The notes below the pieces were generated by a model. That model ran no database searches, was not told the origin of the DNA, and saw nothing but the letters and a program-made list of their open reading frames with translations. A program made the position numbers and the translations under genes. Positions 19,110 through 25,737 of a stretch of DNA of 49,940 nt are shown here, piece by piece; positions within the stretch are counted from its first letter, which is position 1; every line of letters begins with the position of its first letter. Origin of the DNA: Desulfuromonadales bacterium (GTDB taxonomy: Bacteria > Desulfobacterota > Desulfuromonadia > Desulfuromonadales > UBA2197); the NCBI GenBank assembly GCA_014859605.1, contig JACUTW010000009.1, forward strand, positions 1 to 49,940, in the 5' to 3' direction.

Positions 19110-19364
19110 TCAATAATGATCGCGACATTGCGCAATCAGCAGAGCATCACCTTCGACCGAATATACCAAACGGTGGCAACTGTCTATTCTGCGAGACCAG
19201 AAACCAGCCAGTTGATGTTTGAGCGGTTCTGGTTTGCCTATACCGGCAAAAGGTTCTCGCTGAATTTCGCGAATAAGTTGATTGATGCGTTTGAGCGTCG
19301 CCTTGTCGGTCGTCTGCCAGTAGAGGTAGTCTTCCCATGCTGCGGTTGAGAATTTGATCATCAT
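19110..19364 (-). CDS. yoeB: YoeB-type mRNA interferase toxin (Txe/YoeB)
   Basis: The 84-residue product aligns with E. coli YoeB almost end to end (DYLYWQTTDK, GKPEPLKHQLAGFWSRRI, HRLVY, CRDHY). The known catalytic residues E46, R65, H83 and Y84 fall at the same numbers when the first of two ATGs is used. YoeB binds the ribosomal A site and cleaves mRNA. Its ATG overlaps the yefM stop (ATGA), so translation is coupled to the antitoxin. Confidence 0.95.
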   Translation of the reverse strand: MMIKFSTAAWEDYLYWQTTDKATLKRINQLIREIQREPFAGIGKPEPLKHQLAGFWSRRIDSCHRLVYSVEGDALLIAQCRDHY

Positions 19365-19612
19365 TCCTTCAAATCTCTAATCTCGCCGCCGCCCGCACGT
19401 AGTTCCTCGACTGATTCAAGCAGGCGCTTGGCCCCCTGAGGATTCCGGAGCAGATATGCGGTTTCTTCAAATGCATGGAAATCGTCGAGGGAAAGGATGA
19501 CAACGGGTTTACCACGCTGGCTAGTCACCACCACGGGAACGTGGTCTTCGTTAACTGATCGCATGACGTCTGCCAGATGCTGGCGTGTATAAGTATAGGT
19601 CAAGGCATTCAT
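19361..19612 (-). CDS. yefM: YefM-type antitoxin (Phd/YefM)
   Basis: From ATG 19612 the antitoxin has 83 residues: an N-terminal Phd/YefM DNA-binding part (MNALTYTYTRQHLADVMRSV, VPVVVTSQRGKPVVILSLDDF) and a helical, acidic C-terminal toxin-binding part. AGGAGGTG lies seven bases before the start. The open frame upstream to 19852 overlaps the uvsE start and contains no family features. The promoter and its palindrome at 19633-19671 indicate autoregulation by YefM and YefM-YoeB, as in E. coli. Confidence 0.95.
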   Translation of the reverse strand: MNALTYTYTRQHLADVMRSVNEDHVPVVVTSQRGKPVVILSLDDFHAFEETAYLLRNPQGAKRLLESVEELRAGGGEIRDLKE

Positions 19613-19632
19613 TGATAGCACCTCCTTGCTAA

Positions 19633-19671
19633 ATATGTACAAAACATAGTACATATCAGCAGGAAAAGCAA
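19633..19671 (-). promoter_or_regulatory. yefM-yoeB promoter and TGTAC/GTACA operator
   Basis: On the minus strand TTGCTT (complement of 19666-19671), 17 bases and TATGTT (complement of 19643-19648) form the promoter. The -10 lies between two palindromic arms, ATATGTAC (19633-19640) and GTACATAT (19649-19656). E. coli YefM is known to bind TGTACA-core palindromes at the same place. Confidence 0.75.
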
Positions 19672-19724
19672 GGAAATGACACCTCCCCGGATTTCCTTTT
19701 TCCTTCTCAACCAAGGATCCCCCC

Positions 19725-20633
19725 ATGCGTTTCGGCCTCTGCTGCCTCTTCAAGAACGAAGCAATCACCTTTCGCACCACCACCGCCAAGGCCCTGGCTC
19801 CCCTCAAGCGCGCCGCACAGCTTGCCAAACTCTCGACCATCTGTCTACACAACGTCGAAAATCTCCACCTGGCCGTGGAGACCGCTCATCGCCTCGGCAT
19901 CGGCGCCTTCCGGATTATGTCCCCCCTCTTTCCGCGCATGACCCACCCTGACGTCGGTTATACGCTGGACGAACTGCCGGAAGGGGATATCATCGCGCAG
20001 CGCATGGCCGCCACCCGCGCCCTGGCGATACACTACGATCTCCGCCTGAGTTTTCATCCCGATCAGTTTGTCGTCCTCTCCTCGCCGCACCCGGCAGTGG
20101 TGAAAAACTCGCTGCGCGAACTCGAATACCAGGGGGAACTCGCCGTTGCCCTCGGCGCCGATGTCATCAATCTCCACGCCGGCGGCGTCTACGGCGACAA
20201 AGAGCTTGCCCTGCAGCGTTTTGCCGCGGTCTTGGGTGACCTCTCTCCGGCGGTACGCAGCCGACTCAGCGTTGAAAATGATGACAGCAGCTACACGGTG
20301 CGCGATCTCCTCCCCTTGTGCGATCGCACCTCCCTGCCACTGGTTTACGATGTCCATCACCACCGCTGCAACCCCGACGGTTTGACGATTGAAGAAGCGA
20401 CCGACTTGGCGGCCGCCACCTGGCAGGCGCTCGGACGTGAACCTTACTGCCACCTCTCTTCCCCCCGTGCCGGTTGGCAGGAAGGGAATCCCCGCCCCCA
20501 TGCCGACTACATCGACCTGTCCGATCTGCCGGAGTGCTGGCAAGGGCGAATCATGACCGTCGATATCGAGGCCAAGGGCAAGGAGTTGGCGGTAATCAAG
20601 CTGATGGCTGAGTTACAGGATCGGGGCTGGTAA
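19725..20633 (+). CDS. uvsE: UV damage endonuclease UvsE (UVDE family)
   Basis: The 302-residue protein belongs to the UVDE family of TIM-barrel, metal-dependent endonucleases that nick 5' to UV photoproducts and abasic sites in an alternative excision repair route. Metal-ligand motifs are in place: SFHPDQFVVL, INLHAGGVYGDK, LSVENDD, YDVHHHRCNP and DIEAKGKE. The N-terminus starts in the family pattern (MRFGLCCLF). AAGGAT precedes the ATG. The gene is divergent from yefM-yoeB; the two start codons are 112 bases apart and share the regulatory spacer. Confidence 0.93.
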   Translation: MRFGLCCLFKNEAITFRTTTAKALAPLKRAAQLAKLSTICLHNVENLHLAVETAHRLGIGAFRIMSPLFPRMTHPDVGYTLDELPEGDIIAQRMAATRALAIHYDLRLSFHPDQFVVLSSPHPAVVKNSLRELEYQGELAVALGADVINLHAGGVYGDKELALQRFAAVLGDLSPAVRSRLSVENDDSSYTVRDLLPLCDRTSLPLVYDVHHHRCNPDGLTIEEATDLAAATWQALGREPYCHLSSPRAGWQEGNPRPHADYIDLSDLPECWQGRIMTVDIEAKGKELAVIKLMAELQDRGW

Positions 20634-20663
20634 GGGGGACGATTAACCTGGAAACGGCAGTTA

Positions 20664-20783
20664 GCCGCAGATAAGTTCGGATAAAATCTGATAAATCAAA
20701 ACATTTATTGTGTTGAATCGGCTTACCCCTTCTGGTGAAATTCTTGTCTCAAGTTTTATCTGTCCTTATCAGCAGTTATCCGC
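20664..20783. repeat. Imperfect inverted-repeat element between uvsE and trhA
   Basis: Two A/T-rich arms, about 20664-20696 and 20754-20783, built of GATAA/TTATC units, are roughly reverse complementary with a 57-base centre. No gene is seen in the spacer. It looks like a dispersed miniature element. Confidence 0.4.
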
Positions 20784-20824
20784 TTTTTCAGCGGCCAAAT
20801 GCCTTTTTTAGGATCAACAAACGG

Positions 20825-21484
20825 TCAGGCCGCGTACCAAAGGATGGCGAAGTAATGGCAGGCGGTCCCGGTCAGGACAAAGAGATGCCAGACCAGGTGA
20901 CCGTAGTGCAGGCGCGCATCGAGGGCATAAAAGGTGACCCCGAGGGTATATGCCAGGCCGCCGGCAAGGAGGAGGAGCAGGCCGGATGTCGGCACCCCGC
21001 CGGCAGCTAACGGCTTGATGGCAATAACAATCAGCCAGCCCATCAGCAGATACAGGCCGGTCGAGATGACGGGATGAGACATCCGCGCCAGCACTTTCAG
21101 CACGATTCCGACGACGGCGAGACTCCAGATGAGAGCAAGGAGGGTCCAGCCCCATGCCCCGCGCAACACCCCGAGCGTAAAGGGGGTGTAGGTCCCGGCG
21201 ATGAGAAGGAAGATCGCGGAATGCTCGATAAGTCGAAAGATGTGCTTGGCTTTGCCCGGCGCTAAAGCATGATAAAGGACGGAGGCAAGGTAAAGCAGGA
21301 CCACACTCGCGGCGAAGATGCTCACGCCGACGATGAAGCCGCCCTCGCCGCGCGCTACGGCCTGGCGGAGAAGATGCGGGGTTGCCAGCAGAGCGGCGAC
21401 CAGACCGACAGCGTGGCTGACGCTGTTGGCGATTTCTTCTTTGCGTGACTGCTCACGCCTCGATTTGACAAACGCACTCCTCAC
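20825..21484 (-). CDS. trhA: Hemolysin III family / PAQR-type membrane protein TrhA
   Basis: The 219-residue protein has seven hydrophobic helices and the motifs of the bacterial hemolysin III (YqfA/TrhA, PAQR-related) family: NSVSHAVGL near the N-terminus, SVLYHAL, HSAIFLLIAGTYTPF and the C-terminal GHLVWHLFVLTGTACHYF, whose His residues form the zinc site of PAQR proteins. TrhA is linked to membrane fluidity homeostasis in E. coli. The only in-frame start before the first helix is a GTG at 21484 with a weak site (ACAGGT close by), so the exact start is less sure than the identity. Confidence 0.88.
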   Translation of the reverse strand: MRSAFVKSRREQSRKEEIANSVSHAVGLVAALLATPHLLRQAVARGEGGFIVGVSIFAASVVLLYLASVLYHALAPGKAKHIFRLIEHSAIFLLIAGTYTPFTLGVLRGAWGWTLLALIWSLAVVGIVLKVLARMSHPVISTGLYLLMGWLIVIAIKPLAAGGVPTSGLLLLLAGGLAYTLGVTFYALDARLHYGHLVWHLFVLTGTACHYFAILWYAA

Positions 21485-21528
21485 GACCTGTCCACAATCC
21501 TATTAACTCTGACCTGCTCCAACACCCT

Positions 21529-22266
21529 TCAGCGCAATATTTCGTGGAAAAATTCACCAAAACGCTTCCAGGATTTTTCATCGGCGTCCTGGCGATAACG
21601 GTCGCTGCCGAAGACGGTAAAGGCGTGCGGGGCGCCGCTGTAGGTGATCATTTCGTGGGAAATTCCCGCTGTTTCGAGTTCGACGGCGAGATTGGCAAAA
21701 TGCTCCATGGTCACGCTGCTGTCGGCGGTGCCGTGCAGGATCAAAACCTTTCCTTTGGTTTGGCGGTAATCCTGCCCGGCCGGAGTCTCCAATCCACCGT
21801 GAAAGGCAACAAACCCCTTGAGCTCGGCGCCGGACCGGGCCAACTCCAGAATCGCCGTGCCGCCGAAGCAGTAGCCCATCGCCACGGCGTTCTTGACATT
21901 CCCCCCCGCACTCTTCGCCGCTGCCAGCCCCCCTTGCAACAGCGCCCGCATCCGGTTCCGGTCACTGTAGAGCGCACCGGTCACTTTCTGCCGCTCCTCG
22001 ATCGCTGCCGGCCGTATCCCCTTGCCAAAGAGATCGACAGCAAAGACGGCATAGCCCATCTTCTCCAGCATCTCAGCCCGCTTCACTTCATAGTCGGTGA
22101 GCCCGTCCCAGTCGTGGACCAGGAGGACAAGAGGCGCCCCGGCCGCGGGGCTGACGTAATAACCCTCGAACTTCTCATCATTGACGGCGTAGGGAATCAC
22201 CCGCCCGGCAGCAAAGCCAGAAGAAGCAAAGAGAAGGATGGCGAGAAGGGTCAGCAGGGTCTTCAT
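21529..22266 (-). CDS. Exported dienelactone hydrolase family protein
   Basis: The 245-residue protein has a signal peptide (MKTLLTLLAILLFASSGFA, cleaved before AG) and an alpha/beta hydrolase of the dienelactone hydrolase family. The triad is visible: Cys in MGYCFGG, Asp in LHGTADSS and His in SGAPHAF. The family opens lactones or hydrolyses esters; the natural substrate in the periplasm is unknown. AAGGAAC is before the ATG. It stands alone between trhA and the PhnA-like gene. Confidence 0.9.
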   Translation of the reverse strand: MKTLLTLLAILLFASSGFAAGRVIPYAVNDEKFEGYYVSPAAGAPLVLLVHDWDGLTDYEVKRAEMLEKMGYAVFAVDLFGKGIRPAAIEERQKVTGALYSDRNRMRALLQGGLAAAKSAGGNVKNAVAMGYCFGGTAILELARSGAELKGFVAFHGGLETPAGQDYRQTKGKVLILHGTADSSVTMEHFANLAVELETAGISHEMITYSGAPHAFTVFGSDRYRQDADEKSWKRFGEFFHEILR

Positions 22267-22338
22267 GGCGTTGTTCCTTAGACGGGAAGGGAAGATTTCC
22301 GGTGCCTATGGATAAAACTACCATCGGGAGCAGGGTTG

Positions 22339-22458
22339 TCAATCGTGGGAAAGGAGGGCGGTTGCCTCCATGGCGGCAATGCAATCGACGGAGAATTTTT
22401 GGACCGCCAGGGTAAATCCGGCAAAATCTTCTTGCAGCCCGGCGTAGTGGCGGGTCAA
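22339..22458 (-). CDS. Possible 39-residue ORF after the PhnA-like gene
   Basis: A TTG at 22458 behind AAGGGG opens a 39-codon frame (start MTRHYAGLQEDFAGF) ending at TGA 22339-22341. Third positions are GC-rich as in true genes here. It begins 11 bases after the PhnA-like stop, so it could be a small coupled gene or, less likely, a displaced C-terminal part. No family is recognised, and it may be chance. Confidence 0.25.
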   Translation of the reverse strand: MTRHYAGLQEDFAGFTLAVQKFSVDCIAAMEATALLSHD

Positions 22459-22469
22459 TTCGCCGCCCC

Positions 22470-22847
22470 TTATTTCAAAAGCTCGGTCTTGATGGCGTCA
22501 TCGATAAAACTTTCCTCAATCGCTTCTCTTGCCCAGGCGTCCCGGCACTGTGCCAGAACACGCGCCGCCCCTTCCGCCACCGCCGGAATATCGCTCCACA
22601 GAGCGTTGCGCAGGTCATGCAGTTCGTTGCCCACCGCTTTGCCCCCTGCGGCCCAGCCCCGGCAACGCTGGCACAGAAGGGCGAGATTTTCCATCTCCGG
22701 AGCAGCGGTCGGCCGATAATCCCAGATCCGCAGCTCCTCCTTGTGACCGCACCACTCGCACTTGAAGCCGGCGCGTTTGCCGATCGCCTTGCCGAGAAGA
22801 CTGATCTCGTCCCGGTGATCCTTGTTCGCCTGATATCCTTTGGCCAT
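22470..22847 (-). CDS. PhnA-like zinc-ribbon protein
   Basis: The 125-residue protein has two zinc-type Cys pairs, C30/C33 (FKCEWCG) and C59/C62 (LLCQRCRG), and a C-terminal half (ALWSDIPAVAEGAARVLAQ) that matches the pattern SMWSEVPAVQ-VVAWRML of PhnA-type proteins found beside phosphonate genes in some bacteria. The true function of these proteins is unclear and no phosphonate genes are nearby. It could also be a degenerate HNH protein, but the HNH histidines are absent. AGGAGG before 22847 fixes the start, 20 codons inside a longer open frame. Confidence 0.7.
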   Translation of the reverse strand: MAKGYQANKDHRDEISLLGKAIGKRAGFKCEWCGHKEELRIWDYRPTAAPEMENLALLCQRCRGWAAGGKAVGNELHDLRNALWSDIPAVAEGAARVLAQCRDAWAREAIEESFIDDAIKTELLK

Positions 22848-22911
22848 CTGTCGGCCTCCTTGATTTAAGGTCAAAGCAACTTTTCGTTTCCAAGCAAAAA
22901 AATCCAATATT

Positions 22912-23026
22912 ACAGGGATACAAGGGATATAGAGGATAAGTCACAAATCAAACACTTTGTAGATTCAACATCAGAAAGAAACCTTGGATTAAGGTTTTTA
23001 TCCCTTTAATCCCCTTCATCCCTGTT
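22912..23026. repeat. Inverted-repeat element between the PhnA-like and glycosyltransferase genes
   Basis: The arms 22912-22939 and 22998-23026 are imperfect reverse complements made of A-CAGGGAT-AAGGGAT-type units, with a 58-base centre. The spacer otherwise holds nothing recognised. The second arm reaches into the end of the glycosyltransferase gene. Confidence 0.45.
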
Positions 23027-24028
23027 AAATATAACCTCTTCGTAGAGGGCGACAAGGGCTTGCGTCTCCACGGCCGGATCATAGCGCCCGGCATCAGGAC
23101 GGGACAGGCGGCGGCGCAAGGCGGGGTCGATCATGAGGGCGCGAGCCTGACAAATAAAGGAGACAGAATCGTGGTAAAGGAGACCGTTGACGCCGGCTTC
23201 GACAACGGCGGCGTTGCCGGGGATAGCACGGACCAGCATCGGCACGCCGAGAGCGTCCGCTTCGAGAAGGGCGTTGGGGAGACCTTCACTCTGCGAATTA
23301 TTAAGGATGATATCGGCCTGGCGCAAAGTCGCCGGCATCGCTTCCGGCGGGATGACGCCGAGATAGCGGGCCCAGGGGCGGCGGGCAACCGCTGCGCGAA
23401 AATCGGCGCTGTAGACAGGGTCGAGCGCAGGACCGCAGAAGGCGACGGAAAAAGGGACGTTCTCTGCTGCCAGCGGATCAAAAAGGTCGAGAAGTTGGCG
23501 ATTCCCTTTAACCGGACGGAGACCGGCAGGATGAAGAAAGAGGATGCCGCCCAATGGCGCCAACTCGGCGCGGGGCACAGGCGCCGGCGCGCTGCCGAGG
23601 ACAATCCCCGGTGGCAGGTAAGCGACTTTGTCAGCAAAGGAGGGAAAGTCACGGCGCAGAGACTCTGTTGTCAATCGATTCTGGCTGATGATCTTGCCGG
23701 CGCCGGACAGGACACGGCGGATGATCGGCCCCTCCGCCGGGGAATCGATGCCGTCGTTGATGTCGGTGCCGGTGAGGGTAACGACGTAAGGGATTCCAGG
23801 GAGCTTGGCCTCCAGCCAGGGACGGCCGCTGCGATACGCGTGCAGGAGATGGACGACATCGGGGCCAAAGGTTTCAACGCAGCCACGCAGGCGCTCTCCA
23901 TCGGCAAGGTCGACCCGCGCCAGCTCCACCTCATGGCCCAGGGCGACAAGCCCGGCGCGATGACGTTCGGCCGTAACCTCATTGCCGGTCGCCCGTTCCT
24001 GGCGGGGGAGGACGATCAGAATCCGCAT
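23006..24028 (-). CDS. Glycosyltransferase, group 1 (GT4-like)
   Basis: The 340-residue protein has a GT-B layout: an N-terminal Rossmann part (MRILIVLP, then DVVHLLHAYRSG) and a C-terminal donor-binding domain with the E-x7-E motif in SEGLPNALLEADALG and the GVNGLLYHD end. It would transfer a sugar from a nucleotide donor; acceptor and product are unknown. The frame is open 12 codons before the chosen ATG, but GGGAG precedes 24028. It overlaps the upstream deacetylase-family gene by 13 bases, so the two probably act on one glycan or glycolipid. Confidence 0.85.
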   Translation of the reverse strand: MRILIVLPRQERATGNEVTAERHRAGLVALGHEVELARVDLADGERLRGCVETFGPDVVHLLHAYRSGRPWLEAKLPGIPYVVTLTGTDINDGIDSPAEGPIIRRVLSGAGKIISQNRLTTESLRRDFPSFADKVAYLPPGIVLGSAPAPVPRAELAPLGGILFLHPAGLRPVKGNRQLLDLFDPLAAENVPFSVAFCGPALDPVYSADFRAAVARRPWARYLGVIPPEAMPATLRQADIILNNSQSEGLPNALLEADALGVPMLVRAIPGNAAVVEAGVNGLLYHDSVSFICQARALMIDPALRRRLSRPDAGRYDPAVETQALVALYEEVIFNRDEGD

Positions 24029-24846
24029 GTCAGCTCCCGGAAGCTGATCGGGGTGATGCCGCAACGCTGCAGCGTCACCGCACTGACCGAAGCGGTGAGG
24101 GCGAGCAACTCCGTGTGTCGCGCCGCCCCGGAGAAAGGCGAGGTGTTGTCCGGGTAACCGGGGTGGACCATCAACTCCCAGGTCCCCTCCGGGAGACTGC
24201 GCAGAGTGGCAAGGAGTGTTTCCTGATTAAGCCAGTTCAGCAGGGGCATACCCAGGAGGCCGTCAGGGGTCGCCAGCCCGCTGCCCCGGATCTGCGCCGC
24301 AAAGGCCGGGGCAAGACGACGATAAAGGGCCAGATCGGCACCGAGTTCACCGGCGGGATCGTCGAGCGCCGGCTCGACCGGAACCGGAAGGCGCAACGCC
24401 GGGATGGTGTATTTTCTGGCGAGATCGATGAGGAGGGTCGTAGCCACAGGAAAAAGGGAGAAGTGCTGGTGAGTGTCAAGGTGATCCGGGATCAGGCCGG
24501 CAGTGAGAACCTTTTCGATCTGCGCCGCCAGTTCGCGATACAAGGGGGCGGGATCGACCTCCTTCCCGACCAGATAGCGCCGCAAGCCGGTCTTGCCCGG
24601 AAACTCGCCACCGTCCGTGGTCAAGCCGGCGATCGGACCGCACAGCGGCACCCCCTCGGAAAGGTTAAGGTGCACCCCGAGGGGCAGATCGATCTGCCGG
24701 GCCGCCGCAGCGGCGGAAGCAAAGCTCGGGCCGTTAGCGAGAAGCGAGGCACTGCTGACAATACCGTCAGAGAAGCTCTGGATGATGCCCCGATCCCGCT
24801 CACTGCCGGAGCCGAGATCATCGGCATTCACAATCAAACGACGCAT
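24016..24846 (-). CDS. ChbG/HpnK family deacetylase (YdjC-like)
   Basis: The 276-residue protein belongs to the YdjC/ChbG/HpnK family of metal-dependent carbohydrate N-deacetylases. The metal motif NADDLG is at residues 7-12; GVHLNLSEG and HLDTHQHF supply the usual His ligands, and HPGYPD is near the C-terminus. ChbG acts on chitooligosaccharides, HpnK on a hopanoid sugar; no hopanoid genes are in the window, so the substrate is open. It overlaps the glycosyltransferase downstream. A REP-like palindrome starts 16 bases upstream of its start codon. Confidence 0.88.
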   Translation of the reverse strand: MRRLIVNADDLGSGSERDRGIIQSFSDGIVSSASLLANGPSFASAAAAARQIDLPLGVHLNLSEGVPLCGPIAGLTTDGGEFPGKTGLRRYLVGKEVDPAPLYRELAAQIEKVLTAGLIPDHLDTHQHFSLFPVATTLLIDLARKYTIPALRLPVPVEPALDDPAGELGADLALYRRLAPAFAAQIRGSGLATPDGLLGMPLLNWLNQETLLATLRSLPEGTWELMVHPGYPDNTSPFSGAARHTELLALTASVSAVTLQRCGITPISFRELTCGF

Positions 24847-24862
24847 GGGAGATATTCGCTCC

Positions 24863-24896
24863 GTAGGTCGGGTTAGCGCAGCGTAACCCGACGTTT
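24863..24896. repeat. Palindromic REP-like element, copy 2, inside an antitoxin gene end
   Basis: Arms GTCGGGTTA (24867-24875) and TAACCCGAC (24884-24892) flank an 8-base loop. The sequence matches 17774-17807 at all but two positions. Read on the minus strand it supplies the last codons (RRVTLR) and the TAA of the antitoxin gene. Confidence 0.75.
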
Positions 24897-25244
24897 TTTA
24901 GCCGGCTCTGTGTTGTTGTCGTACACCCCTTCCGCCTCCTTGACCATCCCAAGACCCGGACCATGCGCCGGCACCGCAGCGAGGTTGACGCCGAGGGCGT
25001 GTACCAGCTTCAATACCGTGTCGTAACGGGGCTTAGCGCCAGGAGCGAGGGCCTTGTAAAGACTCTCGCGCCCCAGTCCGGCGTCCTTGGCGAGTTGCGT
25101 CATGCCGCGAGCGCGGGCCACGGTACGCACCGCCACTAGAAACATCTCGGGATCGGGATCTTCGAGCGCGGCGGTAAGATATTCGGCGATAGTTTCTTCA
25201 CTGTCGAGATAATCGGCGGCATCAAATGGGGCCAATTTGCTCAT
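24873..25244 (-). CDS. HigA-like addiction module antidote protein
   Basis: The 123-residue protein is of the type known as putative addiction module antidote: ADYLDSEETIAEYLTAALEDPDPEMFLVAVRTVARARGMTQLAKDAGL, with an HTH covering residues about 45-95 (MTQLAKDAGLGRESLYKAL). It follows its toxin gene directly, with GAGGAG of its ribosome site in the toxin's last codons; an in-frame GTG at 25250 is the alternative start. The final residues KKRRVTLR and the stop are encoded by the REP-like palindrome, so the original C-terminus was probably altered by its insertion. The natural family length is about 95-105 residues. Confidence 0.9.
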   Translation of the reverse strand: MSKLAPFDAADYLDSEETIAEYLTAALEDPDPEMFLVAVRTVARARGMTQLAKDAGLGRESLYKALAPGAKPRYDTVLKLVHALGVNLAAVPAHGPGLGMVKEAEGVYDNNTEPAKKRRVTLR

Positions 25245-25246
25245 GG

Positions 25247-25546
25247 TCACTCCTCTTCCAGACTTTTCGCCAAGGACTTGGCGCTCTGAATGTCACGGGC
25301 CTGGGTCGACTTGTCGCCCCCCAGCAACAGCAAATAGATCACTTCGCCACGCCGGGTAAAGTAGACGCGATAGCCGGGACCGGCATGAATCCGCATCTCA
25401 GACACCCCTGCCCCGACCGATGCGCAATCACCAAAATTGCCATGTTGTGCAGCATCAAGCCGCTGGAGAATGCGGGCTTTACCGATCCGGTCCTGTAGTT
25501 TTGCGAGCCAGCTATCAAACTTGTCGGTCCTGATAAAGCGGTTCAT
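25247..25546 (-). CDS. HigB/RelE-type toxin (Gp49-like)
   Basis: The 99-residue protein is a RelE/ParE-superfamily toxin of the phage Gp49-like killer type: DKFDSWLAKLQDRIGKARILQRLDAAQHGNFGDC, VSEMRIHAGPGYRVYF and LLLLGGDKSTQARDI with the usual GGDK-x-TQ-x-DI block. Members are ribosome-dependent mRNA interferases. GGGGGG lies before ATG 25546; the 11 upstream codons in frame overlap the promoter. It is the first gene of the pair, the toxin-first order seen in higBA. Confidence 0.93.
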   Translation of the reverse strand: MNRFIRTDKFDSWLAKLQDRIGKARILQRLDAAQHGNFGDCASVGAGVSEMRIHAGPGYRVYFTRRGEVIYLLLLGGDKSTQARDIQSAKSLAKSLEEE

Positions 25547-25558
25547 AATCCCCCCACC

Positions 25559-25587
25559 ATTGTATCCAACTAGATACAAACTACCAA
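25559..25587 (-). promoter_or_regulatory. higBA-like promoter with TGTATC/GATACA operator
   Basis: On the minus strand TTGGTA (complement of 25582-25587), 17 bases and TACAAT (complement of 25559-25564) form the promoter. An inverted repeat TGTATC (25561-25566) and GATACA (25573-25578) overlaps the -10 and spacer and is the likely antidote-protein site. Confidence 0.65.
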
Positions 25588-25641
25588 TAAAAAAACCTGT
25601 TTCTCCATCAAAAAAAATCTTTTTCGATCGCCAAACAAAAA

Positions 25642-25685
25642 GACGCTAACGCAATCAGCATTTATCTGCTGCTTGCGTTAGCGTC
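25642..25685 (-). terminator. Rho-independent terminator of kup
   Basis: Arms GACGCTAACGCAA (25642-25654) and TTGCGTTAGCGTC (25673-25685) pair perfectly, with CAGCA/TGCTG pairing inside. On the minus strand the stem is followed by TTTTTGTTT, which fits termination of kup. Confidence 0.85.
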
Positions 25686-25737
25686 ATCAATTGACCGGGA
25701 CACTTCTATCCCCATCACCCATCCCTTCATCCCCCGG

